Shown in pieces: positions 16,858 through 25,442 of a stretch of 64,000 bases of DNA. A program made the translations under genes and the position numbers. Source of the stretch: Burkholderiales bacterium (GTDB lineage Bacteria; Pseudomonadota; Gammaproteobacteria; Burkholderiales; Casimicrobiaceae); assembly GCA_025352105.1 (NCBI GenBank), contig JANXUB010000029.1, forward strand, positions 1 to 64,000, written 5' to 3'. Position 1 is the stretch's first letter, and each line of letters starts with the position of its first letter. The notes under the pieces are model-generated. The model was not told where the DNA came from. It saw only the letters and a list, made by a program, of their open reading frames with translations, and did no database searches.

Positions 16858-19800
16858 ATGCCGCTTTCTTGGACCGAAATTCGCGACCGCGCCGCAACCT
16901 TTCAGAAAGACTGGAAGGAAGTCACGTCGGAGCAGGCAGAGTCACAATCGTTCTGGAGCGAATTCCTGAATGTCTTCGGCGTCAACCGCCGCCGCGTTGC
17001 GGTCTTCGAAAAGCACGTCACGATAAAGCGTGCCAAATCGGTCAAGAACGGTCGCATCGACCTGTTCTGGCCCGGCAAATTGCTGGTGGAGATGAAGAGC
17101 GCCGGGCAAGACCTCGACCGCGCGTTCGCGCAGGCAACCGACTACTTCGAAGCCCTGCCGGATCGCGATCTGCCGCGCTACCTGCTGGTCAGCGACTTCA
17201 AGCGTTTTCGCCTGTTCGACCTTGAAGAAAAGATTGACCATCCCGAGTTTCGGCTCGACCAGTTGAAAGACAAAGCGCGCCAGTTCGGCTTCATCGCCGG
17301 CTATCAGGCGCAGGTCATCAAGCCGCAAAACCCGGTCAACGCCAAAGCGGCGGCGCAAATGGGCAAGTTGCACGACGCGCTCAAAGCGGCAGGCTACGCA
17401 GGGCACGCGCTCGAAGTGCTGCTGGTACGGTTGCTGTTTTGCCTGTTTGCCGACGACACCGGCATTTTCCAGCCCGCACAAAGTTTTCGCGACTGGCTCG
17501 AAGCCGAAACCAAGCCCGACGGCAGCGACATGGGCCGAGCGCTCGCCGAATTGTTTGACGTGCTGAACACCGCCGAAGCCGCGCGCCAAAAGACGCAGCG
17601 CGACAATTTCGCGAGCTTTCCGTACATCAACGGTAGCCTGTTTGCCGAGACGCATCGCCCGCCCGCCTTCGATGCCAAAACGCGTGAACTCCTGCTCGAC
17701 GCCTGCGCGCTCGACTGGACGAACATCAGCCCCGCCATCTTCGGCGCGCTGTTTCAAAGCATCATGTCGGGTGAGGATCGGCGCAAGCTCGGCGCGCATT
17801 ACACGTCCGAAGAAAATATTCTCAAACTCATCAAGCCGCTGTTTCTTGACGAGCTGCGCGCCGAGTTTGAAAAGATCAAAAACAACGCCAATCGCCTTGC
17901 CGAATTTCACAAACGGCTGCGCACGCTCACCTTCTTCGACCCCGCCTGCGGATGCGGCAATTTTCTGGTCATTGCGTATCGCGAGCTGCGCCTGCTGGAG
18001 CTCGACATTCTGCGCGCCGTCAACAGCGGCCCCGGTTCGCGATTTCTCGACATTCATGGCAGCATCGCCGTCAACGTCGATCAGTTTTACGGCATAGAAA
18101 TCGAAGAATTCCCCGCGCAAATAGCGCAGGTCGCCATGTGGCTCACCGACCATCAAATGAACCGCATGGTCAGCGACGAATTCGGCGCGTACTACGCCCG
18201 CATACCGCTCGTCAGTACCGCGCATATCCGTCATGGCAATGCGCTACGCACGGATTGGAACGACGTGCTGCCTGCGGAGCGGTGCAGTTTTTTGTTTGGG
18301 AATCCGCCGTTTGTGGGCAAGTCCAATCAGTCGCCCGAACAAAAGGCCGACGTTGAACCCATCTTCGCGCCGCTCAAAGGCGGCGGAGTGCTCGATCTCG
18401 TCGCCGCGTGGTACGTTAAGGCTGCGAGCTACCTAAGCGCGAAAGGTTCGGCCCCCTCTCCCCTCGCGGGAGTAGAGCCTGCCCCGGCGCAGGCCGGGGG
18501 TTGGGGTGAGGGGGCGGGCGGCAAGCAGATCACCCACTGCGCCTTCGTCTCCACCAACAGCATCACGCAAGGCGAGCAAGTAGGCGTGCTCTGGGGCTGG
18601 CTGCTCGCGCAGGGCATCAAGATTCACTTCGCGCATCGCACGTTTCGCTGGAGCAACGAAGCCAGCGGCAAGGCGGCGGTGCATTGCGTGATCGTGGGGT
18701 TCGGCTTGCAAGAGGCGAGCACGAAAACGATCTACGAGTATGACGACGTGAATGGCGAGCCGCACGCCATTGCTGCTGCGCGGATCAATCCGTACTTGGT
18801 GGATGCGCCGATGCTTGCGCTCGGCGCACGCACGGCTCCCATAGCGCCGGTTCCCGCGGCATCGTTCGGCAGCAAACCAACGGATGGCGGCCACTTGCTG
18901 TTGTCTCGGATCGATGCCGAAGCGCTGCGCATTGATGAGCCGGCAGCAGGAGATTTCATTCGTCCGTACATGAGCGCTGACGACTTTCTCCACGACACAG
19001 GACGCTGCTGTCTATGGCTAAAAGGTTGCTCGCCCACTCTGCTGACAAAAATGCCCGCCGTGCTGGCTCGGATCGAGGCCGTTCGTTCGTTTCGACGTGC
19101 TAGCACCAAGGCAGCAACCCGCGACAATGCGGCCTATCCCACCGTGTTTGCAGAAGACCGACAGCCAGAGAGCAATTATTTGGCGATTCCGAAAACGTCC
19201 TCTGAGCGGCGCCAGTATGTGCCCATCGGATTTCTTGATCGGCGCGTTATCGTCGCGAGCGAACTATTTACGATTCAACACGCGTCGCTGCTTCATTTTG
19301 GCGTGCTTTCGTCGACCATGCACAACGCTTGGATGCGCGCGGTCTGCGGTCGATTGGAGAGTCGCTACCGCTATTCCGCAGGCATCGTCTACAACAATTT
19401 CCCGTGGCCTGACCTCACTGCAACTGCGGCGAGCCCCCTCACCCCGGAGCCAATAGGCGACAAGCGTGTCGTGCTCTCCCGCGAGGGGAGAGGGGACGAG
19501 AGCCCGGAAGCGGTTGAGAAACGTTGCGCCAAGGCGGCAGCGTTTTCCGGCAAATTGACAACCGCCGTCGAATCCGCCGCGCAAGGCGTGCTCGACGCGC
19601 GGGCTGCGCATCCTGAAAGCTCGCTCGCCGATTTGTACGACCCGGTGACCATGCCGCCGGATTTGACCAAGGCGCACCAGAAGCTCGACGCGGCGGTGGA
19701 CGCCGCGTATTTCGCCGCGCACGCGGCGGACGGCGCCAAGAAAACATGGCGCAACGACGCCGAGCGTGTAGCGTTTTTGTTCACGCTCTATCAAAAATTC

Positions 19801-19869
19801 ACGAGCTTTTTGCCGACAGAATCAGCGAAACCGAAGGGCGTTCGCAAGACGAAGGCGACTAGGGTTTGA
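16858..19869 (+). CDS. MmeI-type (type IIL) bifunctional restriction-modification enzyme
   Basis: A single polypeptide of 1003 residues. The N-terminal nuclease shows D-X9-E-X-K (DLFWPGKLLVEMK; D68, E78, K80), the arrangement known from MmeI. A helical spacer follows. The gamma-class adenine methyltransferase has motif I FFDPACGCGNF near residue 360 and motif IV GNPPF near 481. Target recognition and C-terminal helical parts end the protein. Such enzymes methylate one strand and cut about 20 bp away. Two in-frame inserts of REP-like DNA are present: about 25 residues after YLSAKG (GSAPSPLAGVEPAPAQAGG) and another after NFPWPD. These could impair function. The start at 16858 (MPLSWTEIRDRA) matches the family; GTG 16834 is an alternative. 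Confidence 0.9.
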   Translation: MPLSWTEIRDRAATFQKDWKEVTSEQAESQSFWSEFLNVFGVNRRRVAVFEKHVTIKRAKSVKNGRIDLFWPGKLLVEMKSAGQDLDRAFAQATDYFEALPDRDLPRYLLVSDFKRFRLFDLEEKIDHPEFRLDQLKDKARQFGFIAGYQAQVIKPQNPVNAKAAAQMGKLHDALKAAGYAGHALEVLLVRLLFCLFADDTGIFQPAQSFRDWLEAETKPDGSDMGRALAELFDVLNTAEAARQKTQRDNFASFPYINGSLFAETHRPPAFDAKTRELLLDACALDWTNISPAIFGALFQSIMSGEDRRKLGAHYTSEENILKLIKPLFLDELRAEFEKIKNNANRLAEFHKRLRTLTFFDPACGCGNFLVIAYRELRLLELDILRAVNSGPGSRFLDIHGSIAVNVDQFYGIEIEEFPAQIAQVAMWLTDHQMNRMVSDEFGAYYARIPLVSTAHIRHGNALRTDWNDVLPAERCSFLFGNPPFVGKSNQSPEQKADVEPIFAPLKGGGVLDLVAAWYVKAASYLSAKGSAPSPLAGVEPAPAQAGGWGEGAGGKQITHCAFVSTNSITQGEQVGVLWGWLLAQGIKIHFAHRTFRWSNEASGKAAVHCVIVGFGLQEASTKTIYEYDDVNGEPHAIAAARINPYLVDAPMLALGARTAPIAPVPAASFGSKPTDGGHLLLSRIDAEALRIDEPAAGDFIRPYMSADDFLHDTGRCCLWLKGCSPTLLTKMPAVLARIEAVRSFRRASTKAATRDNAAYPTVFAEDRQPESNYLAIPKTSSERRQYVPIGFLDRRVIVASELFTIQHASLLHFGVLSSTMHNAWMRAVCGRLESRYRYSAGIVYNNFPWPDLTATAASPLTPEPIGDKRVVLSREGRGDESPEAVEKRCAKAAAFSGKLTTAVESAAQGVLDARAAHPESSLADLYDPVTMPPDLTKAHQKLDAAVDAAYFAAHAADGAKKTWRNDAERVAFLFTLYQKFTSFLPTESAKPKGVRKTKATRV
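18452..18516 (+). repeat. CCCTCTCCC-type REP inserted in frame in the MmeI-type gene
   Basis: Begins CCCCTCTCCCCTCGCGGGAG and ends GGTTGGGGTGAGGGGGCGGG, the same unit found at 12701 and 58644 but with a CCGGCGCAGGCCGG insertion in the middle. It is open in the reading frame and adds about 25 residues between two parts of the methyltransferase that are continuous in relatives. Confidence 0.7.
19434..19496 (+). repeat. Second REP-like insertion in the MmeI-type gene
   Basis: CCCCCTCACCCCGGAGCC at the left and CTCTCCCGCGAGGGGAGAGG at the right resemble a REP unit in the opposite orientation to the one at 18452. The frame stays open (ASPLTPEPIGDKRVVLSREG) just after the conserved NFPWPD motif. 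Confidence 0.6.
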
Positions 19870-19896
19870 CACGATATTGAGACGTCGTCGAGCGTT

Positions 19897-20012
19897 CAGC
19901 TTTTCAGTCAATTAAAGCGCCAATATGGGCGAGCGGCGCAAATCGCAATAAGTCAACTTACAGCGATTATGACGCTTAGCCCCTGATCAATAGGGGCTTG
20001 CACTAAAAGCTG
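19897..20012. repeat. 116-bp palindromic element, copy D
   Basis: Perfect ends CAGCTTTT/AAAAGCTG, GGGC at 31-34, GCCC at 83-86, core AGTCAACT at 55-62. AATCGC (45-50) pairs with GCGATT (67-72) symmetrically about the dyad. It lies between the MmeI-type gene and the convergent BLUF gene. Confidence 0.85.
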
Positions 20013-20042
20013 ATTCAAGACAATCGGCTTAGAAATCGGTAC

Positions 20043-20474
20043 TCAAGCCCGCAACTCCACCTGCTCCGCTCGCTCGCAAAGCGCTTCAATCACGTTCTCG
20101 ATCAAATCTGTTTCCACCAGGAACGGGTTGAATCCGGAGGCATCGTGCCAGCGCGCAGATTCGGGCGCGGCGGTGGCTAGGTCAGCGGTGTAGCCCATGC
20201 CCCAGATAGGGAACAAGCGCCGCCAGGGCTCGGCATAGCGCAGCAGGGTGACCTCGGCGTGGCGCTTGTCGGCGACGACGAGGTTGTAGACGCGGTTGAC
20301 GGCATCGCGCGGGCCTTCGAGGCATTGCAGGGCGTGCGTGGTTGATACGCAGAGATAGCCGGTGACGCCGAGGGCGTTGTTGCGGCGCAGGCTCGCGGTC
20401 AGGATTTGCTCAGCGTCGGTTTTCCCGAGCGGCACAATCAGTCGGCTGGCGTAGATGAGGCGAACGAGTTTCAC
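20043..20474 (-). CDS. Short BLUF-domain blue-light photoreceptor
   Basis: A 143-residue stand-alone BLUF protein. Flavin-pocket residues fall at the same numbering as in the short BLUF protein PixD: Tyr8 (LIYAS), Asn32/33 (RRNNALGVTG), Gln50 (ALQCLEG), and Trp91/Met93 (FPIWGMGY). BLUF domains bind FAD and switch hydrogen bonding around the flavin on blue light. Short forms act through partner proteins, and no obvious partner is adjacent. The C-terminal helices (NVIEALCERAEQVEL) could mediate oligomerisation. It follows a GST gene after 6 bp on the same strand, so the two are probably cotranscribed. Confidence 0.9.
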   Translation of the reverse strand: MKLVRLIYASRLIVPLGKTDAEQILTASLRRNNALGVTGYLCVSTTHALQCLEGPRDAVNRVYNLVVADKRHAEVTLLRYAEPWRRLFPIWGMGYTADLATAAPESARWHDASGFNPFLVETDLIENVIEALCERAEQVELRA

Positions 20475-20480
20475 GGCGCG

Positions 20481-21209
20481 CTACTTTTTCTGCTCAATAC
20501 CGAACAGGATTCGCTTTGCGTCGTCGGTCATGTTGTTGTTCGCGGGCACGCTCAGGTCTTTCGCGATCTGATAGGCGCGGATCGTGGCGGGGCGCTCCTT
20601 GATCGTATGGAACCAGCGTTTCAGATTCGGGAAATCATCGAGATTCATCTGCTGCCGCTCGTACGGCACCACCCACGGGTAACTGGCCATGTCGGCGATG
20701 GAGTACTTGCCAGCGAGAAATTCACGATCCGCCAGGCGCTTGTCCATCACGCCGTAAAGCCGTGCGGTTTCGCTGACGTAACGATTGATGGCGTACGGCA
20801 ATTTCTCGGGCGCGTAAGTGCCGAAATGATGGTTCTGGCCGGCCATCGGGCCGAGCCCGCCCATCTGCCAGAAGAGCCACTGAATGGCCTCTTTGCGCCA
20901 GTACGCATTTTTTCGGTCCAGAAACTTTTTTGATTTATCAGCGAGGTAGAGCAGCATCGCGCCGCTTTCGAAAAGCGTCATCGGCTCGTCGTCCGCAGCA
21001 CCGCGAAGGCCTTTCGACATGGCCTGCATCGGCTTGTAATCGACCATCGCCGGGATGCGGTTGTTCGGTGCGATCTGCAAAAAAGTGGGATCGAACTGCT
21101 CACCCTTGCCGATGTTCACGGGAATGAGGCGATATTTCATCTTCGCTTCTTCTAGAAACATCGTGATCTTGTGGCCGTTCGGCGTGGTCCAGTAGTAGAG
21201 GTCAATCAT
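20481..21209 (-). CDS. Nu-class glutathione S-transferase (YfcG/YghU-like)
   Basis: A 242-residue GST starting MIDLYYWTTPNGHKITMFLEEA, where the TPNGHK motif marks the nu class related to E. coli YfcG and YghU. The thioredoxin-like N domain has the cis-proline region NNRIPAMVD and glutathione-binding LFESGAMLLYLADK. The all-helical C domain follows (SIADMASYPWV). YfcG and YghU use glutathione or its disulfide for disulfide reductase chemistry in the cytosol. The start has a moderately good upstream context. It precedes the BLUF gene by 6 bp. Confidence 0.92.
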   Translation of the reverse strand: MIDLYYWTTPNGHKITMFLEEAKMKYRLIPVNIGKGEQFDPTFLQIAPNNRIPAMVDYKPMQAMSKGLRGAADDEPMTLFESGAMLLYLADKSKKFLDRKNAYWRKEAIQWLFWQMGGLGPMAGQNHHFGTYAPEKLPYAINRYVSETARLYGVMDKRLADREFLAGKYSIADMASYPWVVPYERQQMNLDDFPNLKRWFHTIKERPATIRAYQIAKDLSVPANNNMTDDAKRILFGIEQKK

Positions 21210-21487
21210 TGCGGTACTTCTTGGTAAATGAGGTGGGCCGAAGTCAAAGAAAAGGGCTCGTGCGTGCGTCAGGCAATCCCAATTCCAATCAGGAGTTTTT
21301 TGAAAATTAAGTGGCCTGGCGAAGGTTGAAATACAGCATGAAGATTACTCGAAATGGCATGAATAGAGCCACAACCAACGACACCGCGAGGGTCGTGAGA
21401 TTTGCGCAGCTGGCAATTGAAGAATTGTGAGCCATCCGCTTCTGCGCGGTGATACGCTCTTGCCGCACCTTCAATCGGAGACCCCCC

Positions 21488-22081
21488 ATGACCGCTCGCG
21501 CAACATTCAACCGCATGGAAGAGAGCACGAAAGAAGATTGGGGCCTGATCGTGCCGGAGGCAATGAAGATGGCGCGTTCACTGCCGGATCGCGTGATCGC
21601 GCATTTGCAACTCCTGGATGGCGACTACGGTGGATTTCCGATTGATCGGTACAGCCACAGCCTGCAAACCGCGACGCTCGCCTTGAAGGATGGGCGCGAT
21701 GAGGAATACGTTGTTTGCGCGCTGTTGCACGACATCGGCGACACGCTCGGCTCGTTTAATCACCCCGATATTGCGGCGGCGATTTTGAAGCCGTTCGTGT
21801 CCGAGGCGAACCTGTGGATGGTGCAAAACCACGGCATTTTTCAGGGCTACAACTTCTTTCATCACATCGGGCTCAACCGCGATATGCGCGACATGTTTAA
21901 CGGTCATGAGCACTACGAGCGCACCGCTGAATTCATCGCGCTCTACGACAATCCGGCGTTTGATCCGCAGGGCGAAATCTTCCCGATCAGCACCTTTGAG
22001 CCGATGCTGCGACGGCTGATGGCGACGCCAAAGAATTCCGTCTACAAAGCCGCAATCGACAAAGAACTGGCGACGACTTAG
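21488..22081 (+). CDS. HD-domain protein, PhnZ-like metal-dependent family
   Basis: A 197-residue HD-domain protein with metal-ligand motifs in order: YSHSLQTA, CALLHDIGD, NHPDIAA and VQNHGIFQGYN, then late carboxylates (EFIALYDNPAFDP). The N-terminal part is similar in pattern to PhnZ, a mixed-valent di-iron oxygenase, but the residue before HSLQ is Ser rather than Glu, so chemistry could be hydrolytic or oxidative. The start at 21488 is chosen for its GGAG ribosome binding site; the track start at 21449 is upstream. It heads a run of four plus-strand genes. Confidence 0.78.
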   Translation: MTARATFNRMEESTKEDWGLIVPEAMKMARSLPDRVIAHLQLLDGDYGGFPIDRYSHSLQTATLALKDGRDEEYVVCALLHDIGDTLGSFNHPDIAAAILKPFVSEANLWMVQNHGIFQGYNFFHHIGLNRDMRDMFNGHEHYERTAEFIALYDNPAFDPQGEIFPISTFEPMLRRLMATPKNSVYKAAIDKELATT

Positions 22082-22123
22082 CGCGGCTATTCGTCTGGCC
22101 CAACCCATTTGCCGGAGACGCAC

Positions 22124-22555
22124 ATGGCCGAAAACAAGACCCAACAAAATGATCAGAGCGTCGACGCTTATGTCGAAGCGGTTGCCGACGAAACGCGACG
22201 GCAGGACTGCCGTGCGTTGATCAAACTGATGAGCGCTGCGACGAAGCACGAACCAAAAATGTGGGGCGCCGGCATCGTCGGCTTCGGCTCGTATCACTAC
22301 AAATACGCGAGTGGCCACGAAGGCGATTCGTGTTTCATTGGGTTCGCTTCGCGCAAGGGGGACATCAGCATTTACCTCATGTGCGGGTTTGATGGACATG
22401 AGGCCTTGTTCGCAAAACTTGGAAAACACAAAATGGCCAAAGCCTGCCTTTATGTGCGTCGCCTGTCCGACATTGATTTGCCGATTCTTGAGCAACTGTT
22501 AGCGCGCTCGGTGACTGAGGTTCAGCGTCGCTATCCGGCTGTTACGCAGCCTTAA
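22124..22555 (+). CDS. DUF1801 domain protein
   Basis: A 143-residue protein with the DUF1801 layout: VDAYVEAVADETRRQDCRAL, then KMWGAGIVGFGSYHYKYASG, FIGFASRKGDISIYLM, and a C-terminal KACLYVRRLSDIDLPILEQL. Members share a fold with YdhG-like proteins; the biochemical role is not established. ATG 22124 has a GGAG eight bases upstream and is preferred to 22109. It lies 42 bp after the HD-domain gene. Confidence 0.88.
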   Translation: MAENKTQQNDQSVDAYVEAVADETRRQDCRALIKLMSAATKHEPKMWGAGIVGFGSYHYKYASGHEGDSCFIGFASRKGDISIYLMCGFDGHEALFAKLGKHKMAKACLYVRRLSDIDLPILEQLLARSVTEVQRRYPAVTQP

Positions 22556-22583
22556 CGGCGCTGCCTTTTAGACAGGCCCGACG

Positions 22584-23306
22584 ATGAATCGCTACTACCT
22601 GACCATTCCCGTGCTGCTGGCTGTCGGTTTCGCGTACGGCGCGCTGCGAAATCGCGCGCGGCAGACAAAGCGCATGCTAGTGTGGGTCATCGTGATCTTG
22701 CTACTTGGCATTTGTTGTGTCGGGTTGCTGCTGGCCGGTGTGACCGGTAGCGCGACGCTCGGGTGGCTTTCCGGGCTGTCACTCATGGTTCTGTTTCCGG
22801 TGGTGATGTTGCTCGGAATTGGGTTTGTCATCGGCTCGTTCTTTAACCGCAGCAAGAGCGTCCCGCCGAGTCCTCCAATCGGGCACGAAGCGGCAGCAGG
22901 CTCGCGTGTGACACAACCCGCCGAGCCGATAAACAGCACGTTGACCGTCAATGTGGATCGCGACAGTGTCGCGGCTGGCGACGATGCTGACCCGCATGCC
23001 GTAGTGGTCACCGTGCCAGTCGCCAGCAATGTGGCTGAGCTGGTTGCCGCATGCTTGCGCGGCTGCCCGTTGGCCAGCATTTCGGGCGACAAGGCAACCT
23101 GGCTGATTGATGTTGGCGGAACCTGCGTCGGCGTGATCGCACAGCAATGGCCGCGCCCCCAATTCGTTGTCCCTGAAGACCTTAGCCTGACCCATCTCTT
23201 TGCCGGACGAAGCCAAAACGTGCATTTTCGCTACTGGAATCAGGTTGATCCCGACGCCGTGTTTGTGGCGTTGCGCGATGGACTACCGCTGCCACCGCGT
23301 TACTGA
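22584..23306 (+). CDS. Membrane protein of unknown function
   Basis: A 240-residue protein with two or three hydrophobic segments in the first 90 residues (YLTIPVLLAVGFAYGAL, MLVWVIVILLLGICCVGLLL, LSLMVLFPVVMLLGIGFVIG). A Pro/Ser-rich linker and a soluble C-terminal part of about 125 residues follow. The C-terminal part has no motif I recognise. It begins 28 bp after the DUF1801 stop and is probably in the same unit. Confidence 0.7.
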   Translation: MNRYYLTIPVLLAVGFAYGALRNRARQTKRMLVWVIVILLLGICCVGLLLAGVTGSATLGWLSGLSLMVLFPVVMLLGIGFVIGSFFNRSKSVPPSPPIGHEAAAGSRVTQPAEPINSTLTVNVDRDSVAAGDDADPHAVVVTVPVASNVAELVAACLRGCPLASISGDKATWLIDVGGTCVGVIAQQWPRPQFVVPEDLSLTHLFAGRSQNVHFRYWNQVDPDAVFVALRDGLPLPPRY

Positions 23307-23455
23307 TGCCTTGGCGTTGAATCTTTGGCGCATGGCGATGACGGAATAATTGGGTAGTCCGGTCGTTCGCCAGTCGCATAATGCGAATGACAAAGCCGAA
23401 GACAAAAAAATCAGCAACGACGGCCATCACATTCGTCACTTAAAAGGAGCGCCCC

Positions 23456-24607
23456 ATGTTTCCCATTCACCGGATTTTCATAGCAGTCAGTGCCGCGAGC
23501 GCGATGCTGCTCACCGGTTGCGCACAGGCACCCAAGCAGGCCGACGTGCATGATCACTCGCACGGTCGGGTGGAAGGCGCAATGGTCGCTGGCGGCCCGC
23601 GCTACGCGGTGGACGCGACATGGCCAAAACCGCTGCCAAACAACTGGATTCTTGGGCAGGTTGCGGGCATCGCCACCGCCAAGGACGACACCATCTGGAT
23701 GATCCATCGGCCACTCACTTTGACTGACGACGAGAAGGGCTCGACGCTGACACCCAAACGCTCGAAATGCTGCTCGGCTGCGCCACCCGTGTTGCAGTTT
23801 GATCGCGCGGGTAATCTGCTGCGTTCGTGGGGCGGCAAGGCGGCAGACGGTGGCTTCGACTGGCCAGCAAACGAGCACGGCATTTACGTTGACCCAAAAG
23901 GCGACGTCTGGGTCGGCGGTAACGGCAACAACGACGGCATGCTGCTCAAGTTCACCCCCGACGGCAAATTTCTCATGCAGATCGGCAAGGCGAGCAAGAG
24001 CGAGGGCAGCAACTCCACCACCCAGCTCGGTCGCCCGGCGCACATGGAGCTCGATGCCGCCGCGAACGAGCTCTACGTCGCCGATGGTTATGGCAATCGT
24101 CGCGTGATCGTGTTCGACGCCGCAACCGGCGCCTACAAGCGGCATTGGGGCGCGTACGGCAAGCAGCCGCAGGACGGCGATTTCCCGAACTTCAACCCCG
24201 ATTCGCAACATTTTGGCATGCCCGTGCACTGCGTGCGTATGACGAAAGACAACTTGGTCTATGTCTGCGACCGCATGAACAATCGCGTGCAAATTTTCAA
24301 CAAGAAGGGCGAATTCATCAAGCAGTTCGTTTACGACGCGGCGACGCAAGGCTCAGGCTCCACCTGGGATCTGATTCCGTCGGAAGACGCCGCGCAACGC
24401 TACCTGCTGATCGCCGACGGCACCAACAACGAAGTGCGCATCGTCGAGCGCGCCACCGGCGAAAAAATCGGCTCCTTCGGCCGACCCGGACGACAAGCCG
24501 GTGACTTCCATTGGGTACACAACATCGCAATTGATTCGGAGGGATCGGTGTACACAAGCGAAGTTGACACTGGCAAGCGGGCGCAGCGGTTTCGGCGGGT
24601 ACAGTAA
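23456..24607 (+). CDS. NHL-repeat lipoprotein
   Basis: A 383-residue exported lipoprotein: signal peptide with lipobox LLTGC at residues 18-22, then a six-bladed NHL/beta-propeller pattern (GIYVDPKGDVWVGGNG, HMELDAAANELYVADGYGNRRV, NLVYVCDRMNNRVQIF, NIAIDSEGSVYTSEVDTGKR). Propellers of this type bind partners or small ligands and also occur in peptidyl-alpha-hydroxyglycine amidating lyases, but catalytic residues cannot be assigned by eye. A good AAAGGAG ribosome binding site precedes the ATG. It ends in a convergent gap occupied by copy E. Confidence 0.82.
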   Translation: MFPIHRIFIAVSAASAMLLTGCAQAPKQADVHDHSHGRVEGAMVAGGPRYAVDATWPKPLPNNWILGQVAGIATAKDDTIWMIHRPLTLTDDEKGSTLTPKRSKCCSAAPPVLQFDRAGNLLRSWGGKAADGGFDWPANEHGIYVDPKGDVWVGGNGNNDGMLLKFTPDGKFLMQIGKASKSEGSNSTTQLGRPAHMELDAAANELYVADGYGNRRVIVFDAATGAYKRHWGAYGKQPQDGDFPNFNPDSQHFGMPVHCVRMTKDNLVYVCDRMNNRVQIFNKKGEFIKQFVYDAATQGSGSTWDLIPSEDAAQRYLLIADGTNNEVRIVERATGEKIGSFGRPGRQAGDFHWVHNIAIDSEGSVYTSEVDTGKRAQRFRRVQ

Positions 24608-24646
24608 GGCCTGAAGCGGCTGACAACCGACGTGCGCTAATGGCTA

Positions 24647-24762
24647 TAGCTTTTTTATGAAACTGCCGGTGAACGGGGGCTGACGGGATAATTGTGCAAA
24701 AGTCAACAATCAGGATTTTGAGCATATAGCCCCAATTGCGCTGCGCTTCCAGCTCAAAGCTA
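24647..24762. repeat. 116-bp palindromic element, copy E
   Basis: Ends TAGCTTTT/CAAAGCTA, with complementarity extending outward by two more bases (TA...TA). GGGC is at 31-34, AGTCAACA at 55-62 and GCCC at 83-86. It sits between the NHL lipoprotein and the convergent lectin-like gene. The outermost base pair is T-A instead of C-G, a matched change. Confidence 0.82.
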
Positions 24763-24765
24763 TAA

Positions 24766-25287
24766 CTATTTGCTGAGCATACTCGGTGTCACCGACATGG
24801 GGTTGAGCAGTCGTCCGTCGGGGCCCGTGATGCGGTAGTTGCGGTCTACGATGAGCTCGATTGCGCCGGAATTATTGCCGTAGGCAAAGCGCACGTCGTT
24901 GGCAAAACACCATAGACGCCCGTCGCGGGTCGCCTTGTAATTCGCGTTTGCGCCGATCGCAAATGCGCTGCCCATGTCCTGATCGATGCAGCCGATGAGG
25001 GTCATGTAATGCCCGTTCGGGAAGCGCAGCAGCGGTGAAAAAATGCGTTGCATCCAGTTTTGCGGCGGGACGCCGTCGGCGCCTGCGCGGAACTGACGGT
25101 CGTGCCACGTTCCCGACGCGGTCATGCAATAACGCGCACCTCGAACGAGATCAATGCCGGTGTCGTTCCACTCGGCGTTGGCTGCAATCAAGGCGCGTGG
25201 AATGGCCATTAGCGGAAAGAGTACCCGCTGCAACCAGCGGCGCACGCTGCACAAAAAGTCATTTCGAAACCCCTCGACTAGTCGCAA
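24766..25287 (-). CDS. PA-IL (LecA)-like lectin-fold protein
   Basis: A 173-residue protein whose residues 36-150 resemble the PA-IL galactophilic lectin layout: WNDTGIDLVRGARYCM near the start, a G-x-W segment, HYMTLIGCID in the middle, and the calcium/sugar-loop-like FANDVRFAYGNNSGAIELIV near the end, comparable to the NDVPGTYGNNSG loop of PA-IL. The N-terminal 35 residues contain a hydrophobic stretch (VLFPLMAIPRALIAA) that could anchor or target the protein. Sugar binding is inference from the loop; such proteins are usually annotated hypothetical. The next minus-strand gene is about 155 bp upstream. Confidence 0.65.
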   Translation of the reverse strand: MRLVEGFRNDFLCSVRRWLQRVLFPLMAIPRALIAANAEWNDTGIDLVRGARYCMTASGTWHDRQFRAGADGVPPQNWMQRIFSPLLRFPNGHYMTLIGCIDQDMGSAFAIGANANYKATRDGRLWCFANDVRFAYGNNSGAIELIVDRNYRITGPDGRLLNPMSVTPSMLSK

Positions 25288-25442
25288 GTCTTTCAGCGAA
25301 AGCTCACGTACGTTGTTTGCATATTTATGACAAGTTTATGCTCCCAGCATTTTAGCGCGCACAGGATCATTCGTGCTTCCGACAATCGGTAGGCGCTGCC
25401 TTACCATGCGCGGCCACGGTCGGTTCGTCTGGCGCCTCCCGG

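Noticed and set aside
16942-18234. 430-aa minus-strand ORF opposite the MmeI-type gene
   Set aside because: Antisense of conserved nuclease and methylase motifs; no recognisable domain.
21307-21528. Minus-strand ORF with a hydrophobic C terminus (VSLVVALFMPFRVIFMLYF)
   Set aside because: Its 5' part overlaps the HD-domain gene; a shorter version from 21435 (42 aa) is possible but has no clear ribosome binding site or family, so it is not listed as a gene.
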